A stretch of DNA of 64,000 bases. Source: Tiliqua scincoides (Eukaryota; Chordata; Lepidosauria; Squamata; Scincidae). The stretch is from NCBI RefSeq assembly GCF_035046505.1, contig NC_089830.1, positions 7,244,315 through 7,308,314 on the forward strand, read 5' to 3'. Below the pieces are notes generated by a model. The model saw nothing but the letters and a program-made list of their open reading frames with translations, did not search any database and was not told the origin of the DNA. Each line of letters opens with the position of its first letter. The stretch's first letter is position 1. Shown piece after piece: positions 1 to 11,418 of this stretch. Made by a program: the position numbers and the translations under genes.

Positions 1-318
1 GCAACTTTGGGTCACACCATTGAGGCAGTGAGCATGGCTCACTACTAGAGCACATACCTCAAATGCACAATTCCCAGCTTCATCCCTCGTCATCTCCTAT
101 TCTCATGTGTAAAAGAATGCTCTTGCTCTACTTATGACAATGAAGACACACATAACCCTAACACTGTTGGGCTAGAACTATCCAACTCCATAGAAAAGAG
201 CTCTGCATACTCACAGTGATCTAAAGTCCATTTCTACAGTTCAGTGCTATAGGCTCTGTATACAGGCTGTGACCTTTCTGTGGTTTCTCATTTATCCATC
301 ACTTAAATGCAAGGACAA
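1..318. other. Unassigned sequence at left edge
   Basis: No gene or clear repeat is recognised here. By human gene order this side should lead toward STK40, but no STK40 coding sequence is visible. Confidence 0.4.
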
Positions 319-707
319 CACCAGAACCAGGGGACATCCACTAAAATTGAGTGTTGGAAGAGTTAGGGCAGATAAAAGAAAATATTTATTTCATTAGTCT
401 GTGGAACTCCTTGCCACAGGGTGTGGTGATGGCATTTGGCCTTGATGCCTTTAAAAGGGGATTGGGCAGGTTGATGGAGGTAAAGTCCATCACAGGATAC
501 GAGCCACGATGGGTATGTGCAACCTCCTGGTTTTAGAAGAAAGCTACCTCAGAATGTCAGATGGAAGAAAGTGGCACCAGGATGCAAGTCTCTTATTGTC
601 TTGTATGCTTCCTGAGGCAGTGGTGGCCCACTGTGAGATACAGGCAGCTGGATTAGATGGGCTTTTTGCCCATCTAATTCAGCAGGGCTCTTCTTATGTT
701 CTTATGA
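319..707 (+). repeat. CR1-type LINE 3' end
   Basis: This is the 3' end of a CR1-clade LINE. It shows the CR1 landmarks in order: a 'ccaggggacatccactaaa' start, 'tggaactccttgccacagg', a GATGGGTATG-type block, 'gtggcccactgtgagataca', and a terminal TTCTTATGTTCTTATG repeat. It is 5' truncated and carries no coding capacity. It lies downstream of LSM10. Confidence 0.85.
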
Positions 708-819
708 CAATTTTAAGCATACGCGTTAAGAAAAATAACCTACCGGACACAATTCCAAAGGCTAGTCCTGCTGATCAAGCTTGATAGTAACTGGCAGGAG
801 ACCTGGAAGGTCTCACAGA

Positions 820-1183
820 GTGATGAGATGTGGCCATTGGCATTTATTTGGGAAAAGAAGGGAGAGACTGTCACAAAGTAGAGCTAGGAGGGCTTTCCAA
901 AGGTTACCCCCTACTTGTTGAAAGATTCCACAGACATAGGTTTACAAAACAAAACAGCTCTCTAGTTCTCCTTTCTGCAAAAAGTTCGGTGAAACCCCAA
1001 AGAGGTACAACCGTCCAAGGCACCTGAAAGGAATATCTTCTCAAGATATCTGAAAGGATATCTGAAAGGAGGGTCTTCTCAAGATCATTTGGAGGCCTAA
1101 GCCAAGAGAGTTTTTTAGGGCAGGAGTATAAGAAATGCCACAGTGAGGTGAGAGCAGACATCACATCTACTGTATTGAGAGGT
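820..1183 (-). other. LSM10: Probable LSM10 3' UTR
   Basis: Downstream of the LSM10 stop the minus strand reads about 340 nt to an AATAAA hexamer at 843-848. No other gene is visible here. The transcript end is inferred from that signal only. Confidence 0.55.
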
Positions 1184-1555
1184 TCATTTGTCCTTTTGCC
1201 TAAGGAACTCCTTCCTCCCCTTGTCTCGGCCCCCAAAAGTGCGAACTCTGTGGATGAGCTGCAGCTGTTGCTCAATCGTGGTTCTGATGTCCATGTCGTC
1301 TGGGATGTGAACGTAGCGGACGTTCCTTCCCGTTACAAAAAGGTCAGCCAGCCAGGAAGAATGGCCCCAGCGGTCAGTGAACGTTGCCTCGGCCAGGCGG
1401 ATGTTCATGAAGGCATCGACATTGGTGATGCGGCCCACGGCCGTGCTCTCATCCCGCAGCTCCACTGTCGTGACGCGCCCATGGAGGCCCTGGAGTAGGA
1501 TAACCAGGCTGTTTTCAGCAATGGTGCGCTCCTTGACGGAGTGGCTGATCTCCAT
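1184..1555 (-). CDS. LSM10: U7 snRNA-associated Sm-like protein LSm10
   Basis: A complete single-exon coding region of 123 residues, the same length as human LSm10. LSm10 pairs with LSm11 in the Sm-type ring of the U7 snRNP, in place of SmD1 and SmD2, and so acts in nuclear 3'-end processing of replication-dependent histone pre-mRNAs. The protein starts [20 protein letters not shown]. The Sm1 region spans about residues 15-55 ([22 protein letters not shown]). The Sm2 signature follows at about residues 75-87 ([15 protein letters not shown]). A splice acceptor (TTCTGTTCCAG) lies 20 nt upstream of the ATG, so the exon starts at 1575 and a noncoding first exon is expected. It is next to OSCP1 on the same strand, as in human. 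The reading frame is intact. Confidence 0.96.
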   Translation of the reverse strand: MEISHSVKERTIAENSLVILLQGLHGRVTTVELRDESTAVGRITNVDAFMNIRLAEATFTDRWGHSSWLADLFVTGRNVRYVHIPDDMDIRTTIEQQLQLIHRVRTFGGRDKGRKEFLRQKDK

Positions 1556-1644
1556 GGCAAGGCACCCTCTGATGGCTGGAACAGAAACAGCAACAAGGAA
1601 AGCTCAGCAAAAAGAGATATAGTATTCATGCAGCCTGTACCCTG

Positions 1645-1750
1645 TTGCACAAGAGTAGCCCGTGTTTGTTGTTTTTGCTGCCATGGAGTCCTGTGGTACT
1701 TCAAAAATACATTTGTTGTAGCTGAAGCTTTCATGGGCTTCAGTCCACTC
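1645..1750 (-). repeat. Fragment of an old reptilian interspersed repeat
   Basis: The segment with 'gttgtttttgctgcca', 'gtcctgtggtacttcaaa' and 'gctgaagctttcatggg' resembles, in reverse, the block seen at 18460-18560 and 19195-19262 ('cttatgctgaaataaa... gcactacaagacttt'). The family name is not recalled with certainty. Confidence 0.45.
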
Positions 1751-2010
1751 CATCAGATACCACTGATCATCATCACTGGAGATGAAGGACTGTAAACTAT
1801 GAAATCATATGCTACAAGCAATGTGCTAGCCTTTAAGATGTCACAAGTCACATTTAGGGAGTCTATACTTGCCCCCTACAAGCAAAAAAATATCTATGCA
1901 CCTCATTTCTCACCCATCTTCCTGCAGAGATGAGCTTGAAAACACATTAGTAACATGTAATGAAACCTCAGCTTGCAGTCTTGTAAGTTTCAGTGCTCTT
2001 CCTATCTTAG

Positions 2011-2168
2011 GGTGCAATCCTAACCAACTTTCAAGCACTGACTTAGCTGCAAAGGAGCCCCAAGTACCAAACATGCCCTTACCTTGAGGAGGCCTCCTTG
2101 ACTGCCTCCCCACTGCAGCACATTGGCACAGCTATGTCCGTGCTGGAAAGTTGGTTAGGATTGCGCCC
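2011..2168. mobile_element. Short TIR element of the 'CAATCCTA' family
   Basis: About 160 bp bounded by long terminal inverted repeats: the left end reads GGTGCAATCCTAACCAACTT and the right end is its near reverse complement. There is no coding capacity. Related copies lie at 7591, 14310, 14850, 22951, 47371, 57531 and 58613. It is a nonautonomous DNA-transposon-like (MITE) family. Confidence 0.65.
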
Positions 2169-2387
2169 ATAGTCTCGCTCTGTGGTTAGCAAAAAAAATT
2201 GTGCCAGTGGATGCCACTTACTTTCAGCTCATTCCCATGCAGGTTTACTCAGATGTCTCACTGTTTTCAAAGGGGTTTACCTCTAGGTAAGCACAAGAAG
2301 ATCACACATTTAGCTCCCCAGAGCAGAAATGCTCTGGAATGTGACAAAACAAGGTTAAATTACACACACACAGAGAAGGCCAAAAGC

Positions 2388-3326
2388 GCAACATTTCTCA
2401 AACTGTGGGACAGGACCCACTAGGTGGGTCGCGAGCTAATTTCAGATGGGCCATGTAGCATCTAGCTCAGCTACCACTGAAAATTCAGAGTGGAAAATAC
2501 AGGGTACAGAACTGCTGGGCAGGGTGGGCTCCCAGTGGGGGAAAGGCCTGGTGCTTTGCCCTGAATAGGTGGGAAGATGGGATGCTGGAAAGGGAGTAGG
2601 GCTGTGTGGGGAAGAAGGATCCAAGTCTGTGCTCTGCATTGACTTTCGAGCTGGAATGTTTGAACACCAAGCTATGCAAAATAACAGCACAAGCAGGCTG
2701 TGTAATGAGACCTTCGGCTCATTGCAGCTTAGGTCTGAAGCCTAAATTGATTATGTCACTTCCAGCCATGACATCACATCTAGGTTAATAATATCACTTC
2801 TGGTGGCTTCCCTGGGGGCTGGGGATAAGAATAGGCCCTCAGTTTGGCTGTACTTGTTGTAAGAGGCGACTAAACAGCCACGCCTGGGAAGGCAGCTCAT
2901 CTGAGAGAAGGAAAACTCTGATCCCAAACTTCCACTGCCTTGTGGCTACATCCAGTTATGGAAAAGGCTTCAGGAGTCAACCTGGAGGCAAAATCTGGAG
3001 CCGGAGTCCCTGAGGCAGTTCATGGCTGAACACAGTCACGTTCTGGCAACTCCTGCGACACCGCTGGAACCAACCGTATTGGCTTCTGCCTTTCCTTTGG
3101 ACCATTTCAGCGACGTGGAGAGGGGGGATCTGCTGCATGGGTAACAGTCTATCCTCCATATCTACCTTACCCAGGCTTCGCGCACTGGAGAGGACACTGT
3201 TCCGGAACCACTATTCAGAGCGCGATACCATAGTCTTCTGAGACTGAAGGATGTCAACTGGTGGCTTCCATCAGATTGTCATTCTAAAAAGTTGATTCCT
3301 GGTGCTAAAATATTTGAGAACTGCCA
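2388..3326. mobile_element. hAT-type nonautonomous element, interrupted by a LINE derivative
   Basis: The left end (TTCTCAAACTGTGGGACAGG) and right end (GTGCTAAAATATTTGAGAAC) match the two ends of the intact copy at 53363-53702. Between them lies a 0.45-kb LINE derivative with a target duplication. The hAT copy is therefore older than the inserted element. Confidence 0.7.
2812..3257 (+). mobile_element. Internally deleted LINE copy (head joined to tail) with 12-bp target duplication
   Basis: Positions 2812-3198 match the 5' leader of the LINE at 49156 (to about 49546). Positions 3199-3257 match its last 60 bp (from about 52974). The intervening roughly 3.4 kb, with all coding sequence, is absent. 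A perfect 12-bp repeat, CTGGTGGCTTCC, flanks the copy at 2800-2811 and 3258-3269, its last bases overlapping the element tail. It therefore inserted as a short unit into the surrounding hAT element instead of being deleted in place afterwards, although deletion after insertion cannot be formally excluded. Confidence 0.8.
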
Positions 3327-3514
3327 GGTTAGGGAGTCAGCCAAGCACACATATCCCAAAAGGACCTATCATCAGCCACCTTGGGCGCCCCACTGTGGAG
3401 GGGGAAACAGGAGAGAAATCTTTTAAACCAGTAAGATCAGGGAGCCTGTCATTGCATTAATAAACACAGGAAGGAAAGGGATAAGAATAATGATGTTCTG
3501 TCTTTAGACAAGGT

Positions 3515-4129
3515 CAGCGTTTCTCAATGTTTGTCCCCTGCCATACCACTTTGCATGGTCCACCTATTGGAAGTACCAGTAGCTAGAGGGGGTGCAAAGC
3601 ACTAAGTTTTGCAGGGAGCCTCACCACGTGCAAGCGACCCCTTCCCCTCTCCATTGCTCTGGTGGCCAGGAATGGTTCAGAAGGGGAGAGGCTGTATGTG
3701 CGTCCTGGTGAGGCTCCTTACAAAACTTACTGCTTTGCACCCCCTGCAGCTATGCTACTAGGTAGTACCACTGGAAGTAACCTGGGATGATGTCAACACC
3801 AGTTACTTCCAGACTGGGAGGCCCAATGCAATGTGAGAAACACTGGCTCAGGGTGGATGGGGGGGGGGACTTTTTTGAGCTCACAAAAAGTGCATACTGG
3901 AGCTTTGCCCACCAAGCCAAGCCTCCTACACGGTTGCTTGTCACACTGCAATGCTGGTCTCGGTGCCGGGCGGTGGAGATCTGGGGGTCTCACACGTACC
4001 ACTGGACACCACCTAAAGTGTGTGTTGGCTTCCTGAGTACACTTCTGTACTGCAGCGAGTCATGGACTCTTCGCTCACAACACCTGAAGTACCACCAGTG
4101 TTACGAATACCACTGGTTGAGAAACACTG
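3515..4129. mobile_element. hAT-type nonautonomous element
   Basis: Terminal inverted repeats CAGCGTTTCTCAA and TTGAGAAACACTG bound about 615 bp. The flanking 8-mers GACAAGGT (3507-3514) and GACTAAGT (4130-4137) agree at 6 of 8 positions, as expected for an aged 8-bp hAT target duplication. Relatives lie at 23575, 23851 and 55944. It contains a 53-bp LINE fragment. Confidence 0.75.
4030..4082 (+). repeat. 53-bp internal LINE fragment inside a hAT copy
   Basis: It matches 52409-52460 in the reverse-transcriptase part of the full-length LINE with about one mismatch. It has neither the LINE's 3' end nor an obvious target duplication, unlike a normal retrotransposition product. Confidence 0.7.
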
Positions 4130-4282
4130 GACTAAGTGGCATTGAATGCAAAGGCTGCAAGCTTCCAGATTCAACAGAACTCTTCTTTGGACACAGAAAA
4201 ACAACCCTGCAGAGATTTCTGTGCAAACATTTGATTCCAGTGACACAGACAAAGCCAGACCCAGGTCACAGTCCCCCCTTAC

Positions 4283-4400
4283 CTGAAGTCCACCCCTGCT
4301 CTCTCCACGTGGCACAGCCTAGCTTCAGGGCTGAATTTTCACCCAACGGCTTCTATTCTGCACCTTTCAGGCACAGAAGGAGTTAAAGTGTCCTGCCGTC
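4283..4400 (-). other. LSM10: Candidate noncoding first exon of LSM10
   Basis: The minus strand has a strong donor (CTTCAG|GTAAGG) whose exon side ends at 4283. It lies just downstream of a promoter-like block with several CCAAT boxes, and the LSM10 coding exon begins with an acceptor 20 nt before its ATG. The right boundary (transcription start) is a guess from CCAAT spacing. Another donor further upstream could be used instead. Confidence 0.45.
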
Positions 4401-4610
4401 CATAGGATGTGACGGCTGCTGCTTCTCATTGGCCAGAAGGAAGCGAAAGGCGGGGCTTTGGAGTCAAATGTGGTTCCCGATTGGCTCACGCTGGGTTCTT
4501 TGTTCTGCCCGTAGTTGATGCCTCTCCCGGATGCCTTCCGCCCACAGTTGGAAGGTGATGCTGTAAGCCAGAAAGGGACCAATGGGAGTGCTGGGCGGGG
4601 AGACCAAGAG
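4400..4610 (-). promoter_or_regulatory. LSM10: Likely LSM10 promoter (CCAAT/GC boxes)
   Basis: Within about 200 bp there are two CCAAT boxes reading on the minus strand (ATTGG at about 4428 and 4480), an opposite CCAAT near 4581 and two GGGCGG/GGCGGGG GC boxes (about 4452 and 4596). The block is more GC- and CpG-rich than its surroundings. This is a common housekeeping promoter layout (NF-Y plus Sp1 sites) and fits LSM10 by position and direction. Confidence 0.6.
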
Positions 4611-4685
4611 GCAGTCATAGAGCTAAGAAAGGATAGTGCAGCACATGGCATACAAAGGCTGCAAACCTGTCCACACTTTTCTGGG

Positions 4686-4743
4686 AGTAAGCCCCATTGA
4701 CTATAATGGGACTTACTTCTGAGTAGTCAGGCATAGGCTTGGG
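4686..4743. repeat. Partial 80-bp 'AGTAAG' palindromic repeat
   Basis: It contains 'gtaagccccattgactat' and 'tgggacttacttctgagtag', the two arms of a short palindromic repeat found about fifteen times in this window, usually ending 'catgcataggattggg'. Confidence 0.6.
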
Positions 4744-5041
4744 TCAGAGTTTCCTAGTTTCTTTAAAGCCTATTTTGTTTTCCTCTAGGAATGGAAATAA
4801 GAACTGCATTTTGAGAGCCCAAGCCTGGTATGTCTACTCAGAAGGAAGTCCCATTACTTCTGTGTCCCACAAAACTAAAGGGAGCATCACAGAGAGGAGA
4901 TGCCAGCTTTTCTAATTCAGGCTTTAGCTTGTGTGCACAATGGAATTTGTTTTTAGTGTTGCAGTCAGAACTGTTTGGGTTTATTGGCCATAGTTTATGA
5001 AGATTTTTATTTCCTAATGTCTCACCCACAAAGAACTAGAG

Positions 5042-5378
5042 CAGGGGTGTCAAACTCATTTCATATGAAGGGCCACATAGCATTCATGATGCATGCTGAG
5101 GGCCTGAAGCGATGTCATTAGGCAAGAAGTTGTCATTAAACAGGTCATAACCAAAAATAAACATTTTTCTCACTTAGGAACTCATTAGCTGCAAATAACA
5201 AAAGAGAAACTATACGAATCTTGATCATATTTCACAATATGGGAGAGCCCAATTTTCATGTGGGCTGCCCTTTCAGAAGTTACACCTCAGCACTAGTCAG
5301 AAGCTGAGAGCCAGAGGGCCGTATAAAAAGCTTCTGCGGGCCGCATCCAGCCCCTGGGCCTTATGTTTGACACCCCTG
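5042..5378. mobile_element. hAT-type nonautonomous element
   Basis: The ends CAGGGGTGTCAAACTC and GTTTGACACCCCTG are inverted repeats. The flanking 8-mers AACTAGAG (5034-5041) and AACAAGAG (5379-5386) match at 7 of 8 positions. Relatives lie at 16481 and 34926. There is no coding capacity. Confidence 0.85.
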
Positions 5379-5386
5379 AACAAGAG

Positions 5387-6214
5387 TAATTGACAATAAC
5401 TATCTTTTGACCTTGTTCACGTGTGTTCCTTAAAGGACTTTGCACTTTCTTTCCACAACTCAGTTCTTTTCCTATTCCAAATTCCTGGATCCTAGCATTT
5501 CTAAGGGCTGGTAGACAAGCACTGCTGATATGCAAAGTCTCTTCCTTTCTGTTCCTATTTGTTATGGTGTTTTTATATCTCCATTGCTTCCCTGTAAATT
5601 AGAATTGGTACAGTAGTGGGTAGTCATTAACAATACTTGTGCATGTTGGAAATCCATCCTATGGCTTTAGAAATGCTAGGATCCAGCATTTGGCCTGATC
5701 TGGCAGGGCTCTTCTTTGCTCAGGGAAGAAAAAAAATGATGGCCGGAAGTGACAGCACGAAGCAGGAAAAATTAATGCCCCCCATACAACAAAATCAAAG
5801 TAAATTAGAAGTTTACAATATGTTTAAAAATTTATTTAAAATAAAGAACCCTCTGAACCTTTCCAAGTAATTGTTCCTTATGTGCATTGTTTAGTCTTAA
5901 TAGTCTATTAGTCTTAACAGCAAGCAGCCCGGTGATAGGAAGTTATTTTGAACACAAGAGAAGCTTTCTTCTCTCTGTGTCACTGTGCTCTGCTTACCAA
6001 CCAGTCCAACAATTTTTTTGGATTTAAGGTTGTTTCTACCATATGCGATTGTGGCTTTATGTGCCAAACTCACAGCATGTAACCCTCATGTAAGATGTGA
6101 GCTGTCTGTGTGCATTTGTGTATAAAGTGTAGCCCACATACACACACAGAGAAAAAAAATGAATGCAATCAAATGGAAGAAATACGCACACTTTAGACTG
6201 AAATCATATGATCA
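5387..6214. other. LSM10-OSCP1 spacer, no gene seen
   Basis: AT-rich sequence without a convincing coding frame or clear family-level repeat. Confidence 0.5.
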
Positions 6215-6315
6215 CTTACCTGGGAGTGTTACCTAACCAGGTACCTAACCAGGTCTGCTCAGAAGTCCTATTTTGTTCAATGGGGCATAGGAAAGTGTGG
6301 TTATGATTGCAGCCT
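6215..6315. repeat. 80-bp 'AGTAAG' palindromic repeat
   Basis: The copy reads 'aggtctgctcagaagtcct...gttcaatggggcat...gattgcagcct', the reverse form of the dispersed palindromic repeat. Confidence 0.6.
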
Positions 6316-6799
6316 AACTTTTGGAGAGACAGAGAGATGATTGCACTATATATCTAATGAGAAGCAGAAAAGTATATTGGTAATAACTCCTAGCAATGCT
6401 CTTTTACCATTTCTCCCATGCAACTGGTATTCAGACCCATACTGCCTCTGGAGGTAGCACATAGCCACTAGTTGCCATCAGAAATAAGTGATCCTTTGGA
6501 ATCAATCAAGTAGAGGCAGCCAAGTTAAATCTGACAAAGGTTCTGCTGTGGAGTGGAACTCCCCACCCCACTCCACCCAAAGGAACAGTGTGATGGTCAG
6601 TGAAGGTCTGGATGCCAACATGCAAGATGACAATTACAGGGTGGGTGAAGAATGCACTTACGTGTAACAACAAACAAGAGTGAACAGGTTGTTTCTGGTA
6701 TTTTTTACTGTAGCTCCTGCATCAGTCCAAAATGATCACACAGTTCAATGACTCTTTCTTATTATGAGACATTCACAAGTTGATCAACAATACCACACA

Positions 6800-6912
6800 C
6801 TTGTTTTAGTTTGTTTTCAATTATATTTTATTGTTTTGAATTCGATTTACTGTACACTGCTTTTAACATTTTTCTACAGAAATGCTGTGTATAAATCTAA
6901 AAATAAATAAGA
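6800..6912 (+). repeat. LINE/SINE-like tail
   Basis: It reads 'ttttattgttttgaattcga... tgtataaatctaaaaataaa', resembling the 3' tails of L2/RTE-mobilised repeats. On the minus strand it supplies an AATAAA (6827-6832) that may end the OSCP1 transcript. Confidence 0.4.
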
Positions 6913-7269
6913 ATTGGGAGAGAAAACTGGGGGCTCTGTGCTCATGCACACACAGCTTAAAGGCAAGACTTGCATGTTACACTTCAGTTGCTCCAGCTTC
7001 TAACCCTATAAAGCACAATCTAGGCCACTGATAGCACAGGATTGAGGTTGCTATTTGAAGGCCACCCCCTCTCCATATTTCCCCAAAGTCAGAGAAAAGA
7101 GTCGGTCCAACATATCTAAACACCATCCCGACTAAGTGACTCGACACAAAAAGAATGGCCTTGGTAACCACTCTTTTGAATGGGAAGTGGAAGGCTGGGC
7201 AATGCCCACATCAAGATGTGAGGGACGGACTCTCTCTGTCCAGGCTGTGTTGCTCCCTGCAGTGGAGGA
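6827..7269 (-). other. OSCP1: Possible OSCP1 3' UTR
   Basis: About 440 nt from the OSCP1 stop to the first minus-strand AATAAA (6827-6832), which lies in a repeat tail. The end point is weakly supported. Confidence 0.4.
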
Positions 7270-10200
7270 TCATAGCTCGTCCATCATTGCCAATAAGTCG
7301 TTACCCTTGCTGGTGCTCTGACTGGGCTGCTCTGCCACATCAAACTCTCCCATGATGCGAGTCAGCTCCTCGTTCCGTTGTTGGTCCTATCCAAAAAGAG
7401 TCAAATTGTTGTGAGGAACAACCAACAATGGAAGAGTACTTTCCTAACACACAGCGATTTTTGAACTTGTTAACATTTTATCTTTAGAAGTTAGTTGCTC
7501 AAAAGTTACACAAAGCTACTGAGGAATCCCCAATTTTGCATGAGTTTCCCCAACTAAAATCTGATGTGTTTCTCTGCAACTAATCCTTTGGGGCACAATC
7601 CTAACCCCTTATGTCATTGCTTTCCAGCACTGACATAAGGGCCATGTAGCTCTGAGGTAAGGGAACAAACATTCCCTTACTTTGAGGAGACCTCCATGAG
7701 TGACACCCAACTGCAGGATGCAGCACATGTCCCATTGGCACCACTACGCCAGTGCTGGAAAGCAATGACATAAGGGGTTAGGACTGCGCCGTTGGTCAGT
7801 TGGATTTCCCTTAGTTGCTTGAGTCTGGACAACCAGAAATTTTCTAGATAGTCTCTTGTCCACAAGAACAACAGGAAACTCTCTTGGCTCTCAAACGCTC
7901 AATATTTAATGAATTCACTGCTGCAAGATGTGGTAATGACCTTAAAAAGCGATTAGACAAATTGAATGGGTATATCCACAGTCATGAGTCATACCATCTT
8001 CACAGAACATCTATGTTCAGAGGCAGTATATGTCTTCATATTACATGCAGGGACCCAAACAACAGAGATTGGCTATTGCTTTGATGCCTGCTTGTGGGCT
8101 TCCAAGAGCAGAATGCTGAACTAGGTGGTCCCTTTTCCATTCTTCTTATGTTCAAAAAATATGAGTTTGGGTCTGTCCCGCCCCAAGCGTGATTGCATTC
8201 AGTGTGAATCACATCTTCATTTCATCTTTTATAGATGCTTTACCAGACGAAGTAGAGATTGAACTACCAGTACATGATAAAAAGTTCTATGAGGCAGCAA
8301 TTCTATACGTATTTACCTGGGAGTAAGCTCCATTAAGCTCAATGGGGCTTACATCTGAGTAAACATGCATGGGCTTGCGCTGTGAAATTCAGAAGCATAC
8401 ATACTCATACCTGTTGCAACCGAAGTTGGCTCACTGTTAAAAAAATACTGCTTTTTGTCTTATTTTCTGGGACTATGGCAATGTGCCTGTATCAGCACAC
8501 CTCCCAAAGGTAACTTTATTTAGCCAACTCCCAATAAGGTACTAGAGATCAGCAAATGCTTACCTTGTCAGCTTGTATGCTGATAACTTGACAAGATAAT
8601 TCCTCTGGATGTATCTGTGCAGCGTGTCTTAAGGGAAAGAACAGAGGGACACCACTGAACGATATTCACTGAACATCAGAGTGTTTGGTGAGCTGAAATA
8701 ATTTGGCGTTTGACTGCTCTCTTGCTTAATTTTATTTTTCAGAACAACTGATGTTAACTTACAATTGTGGTGTATCTAGTCAGCTCCTCTGCAATCTTTC
8801 TATCAGTTGAAGAAGTGGCACTGTTAGTGGCACTGCTCCAGTAGAGGTCATGCTAGTGCTAGGAGGTCCCACTCCTCCTAAAAGCAATCTACCTCGGTAG
8901 ATGAAAGGCCACCTCTTACCCACACCACCACCAAAAAACAAAATGAATCCAAGTAATCATACTCTTCCTCCTCATCTGTGGTGAAGAGATTCAGCCGGAA
9001 TCCTGCCTCACTGCCAAGGGACTTCTTCATCTCCAGGCCACCCATCAGCCTGGCCAAAAAGTTAAGCTCTTCTTTAGCTAGAGGGTTGGGCGCAGCCTTC
9101 TCCTGCATAGAACAGCAAGGGAATTTGTTACATAGGTAGGCAAGCAAAAATGGCATTGAAGGGGCTCTGTTTCAAGGGTTGCCACCTCCTAGTACAGCAC
9201 AAAGGTACATACCTAGTACAGCAGGTATCTAATTCTTAGAATGAAAGGAATTTTGCAATGGACCAGAAATGAAGGAACATATACATGCTTCACAAAATCA
9301 CTTCCAGGACAATCTGGAACGAATACAGGTATTTCATTTGCCAATTCATTTTCCCCAGAGGAAAATGGATATGGAAAAACTGATACATGGATATGGAAAC
9401 TGCAGATAAAAGCAGGAACTGTCCTGCTTCCTGTTAACGTTCTGACCATGTTCAGAATGCATGTAGCATGCAGGCTGCCTGCCTTTCATATTCCTGTTTT
9501 AGTGTTCAGTAAAACGAAGAGAAAGACTCGCTTGTTCTCAGGGTAAAGAAGCTAAACGAGGGTAGAGGGCATGGGGCGGCATGGAGAACTGCAGAGAACT
9601 GGATCAGCGGATGGGGGACACTCCTGTACATCGTTTCATAAACTGATAACCATGGCCCATAAACAGCACAATAGGCTCCTTTTAAATAACCTTTTAGAGG
9701 GAAATAGTTTAGTTACGTGGCAGAAAAGTCAACTTGCCCCCCCACGCCCCCCCCCCAATACTCTATTGGGTTACATTACAATGTTTTCACAAGACAATTG
9801 TGCCTCCGGAACAATTACCATTGTAATGTGAGGGTCCATCATAGAAAAATAAAAACAAAGTTAGAAGGACTGAGTAGGTTCTGAAGGACATTCTGTTTAA
9901 GCAAAATGGCAGTTAGGGAGGAGAGCTGCTCACATTACCATGGGTTTCAAAATGCTGGTCCTGAAGCAATGGAAACAGTTCCAGAGTGGAGTGGGCAACA
10001 AGCCAAGAGGGTTCCCCATAAAGCAGTGTGCAAGAGGTTAGAACAAAGATGACTGACCTTTATGTGGGATGCCAAATTTTTGGTTGCCCCCGATATGTGT
10101 GTTTCTACTGGCCGGCTGACACTGTACCTAGAGACAATTAGAAAAGGGCTTACAGCAAACACCAAGGAAGGAGCTAAAAGGGAAGTGCAGCTGTCCCAGT

Positions 10201-11383
10201 CACGGCTTACATGTTTGTTCCTAGTTTAAGACACCTGTCGCCATAAAGTTCGAAGGAGCCTTCCCGGTGTGGCAGTTGGTAACTTCCGCCATGAACGAAC
10301 TCGATTCTTTTAATTTCATCCCCTTTCCTGTTGAAAAGCCTGTAAAACAGCAAAAACAGAATCATCAGTGATGCTGTGCTTGTTTGTGGGGAATAAAGTT
10401 TTAGGCTGCAATCCTATCCAAACTTACTTGAGAGTAAGCCCCACTTACTATAATAGGACTTACTTCTGAGTAGACATGCATAGGATTGGGCCCTTATCCA
10501 TTTGAAAAGTCAGAAACTGCTTGGTTGGGAGAATTCACAGACAGATGCACTACTGCTGGAGATGACAAAAGGGAGTTTGCTGACCTGAAGCACTTAAAAT
10601 ACAGGTACCCCCCCCCCCCCCCCCGTATCTGCGGATTCAGTATTTGCAGTTTCATGTATCTATGGATCTGCGGGGACACCCTGCACCCATTACCTTTGTT
10701 TTTGTTTAGCAGCGATGTAAGCATGGTGTTTCTTGCTAACAAAGGAACATTCTTGCTTAATTGAAGAAAGGGACGTGCAGGCAATCAGCCTGTACACTAG
10801 AGAGTGACTCACAGAAAGCAGAACTGTTCCTGCTTCTTGTTAACATTCCTCTCTGTAGCGTGCAGGTTGGTTGCCGGGTTGTCCCTTTCTTCAGTGAAGC
10901 AAGAATGTTCCTTTGTTAGTAAGAAGCACCCAGGCTTCCATCACTGGTAAATGAAAACAACTGTAATGGGTTCAAAGGGGAGGCATGGAGGTGCTATTTA
11001 TATAGGGTTCCCGCCATCCATGGTTCCATCCTCCATCCATGGGCAGGAGGTCTGGTCTAGAGGGTTGAGCCTCCATTTGCTTGAAGATAACATCTGAAGG
11101 TCACCAGTTCGAGGCCACCAGCACCATGCAACCTTGAAGCAGCTGACAAGCTGAGCCGAGCTATTCCATCTGCTCTGAGCGTGGGAGGATGGAGGCCAGA
11201 ATGTGTGACCAGATCAAGAAGAAACATCTGAATATTGTGGTTTCTTGAAAGATAGAAACCTTCATTCAAATTGTAAAAATCCCTACGGGGATTTAAATTG
11301 CCTGCCTATGTAAACCACCTTGAATAAAGTCTAAGGAGAAATCTGAGGACCAAGAAAGGCGGTATAGAAATACCTGTAGTATT

Positions 11384-11418
<35 letters not shown>

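Noticed and set aside
3787-4386. A 199-residue open frame at the LSM10 side
   Set aside because: It crosses a hAT element, a LINE scrap and the LSM10 noncoding exon; it is a chance frame over repeats.
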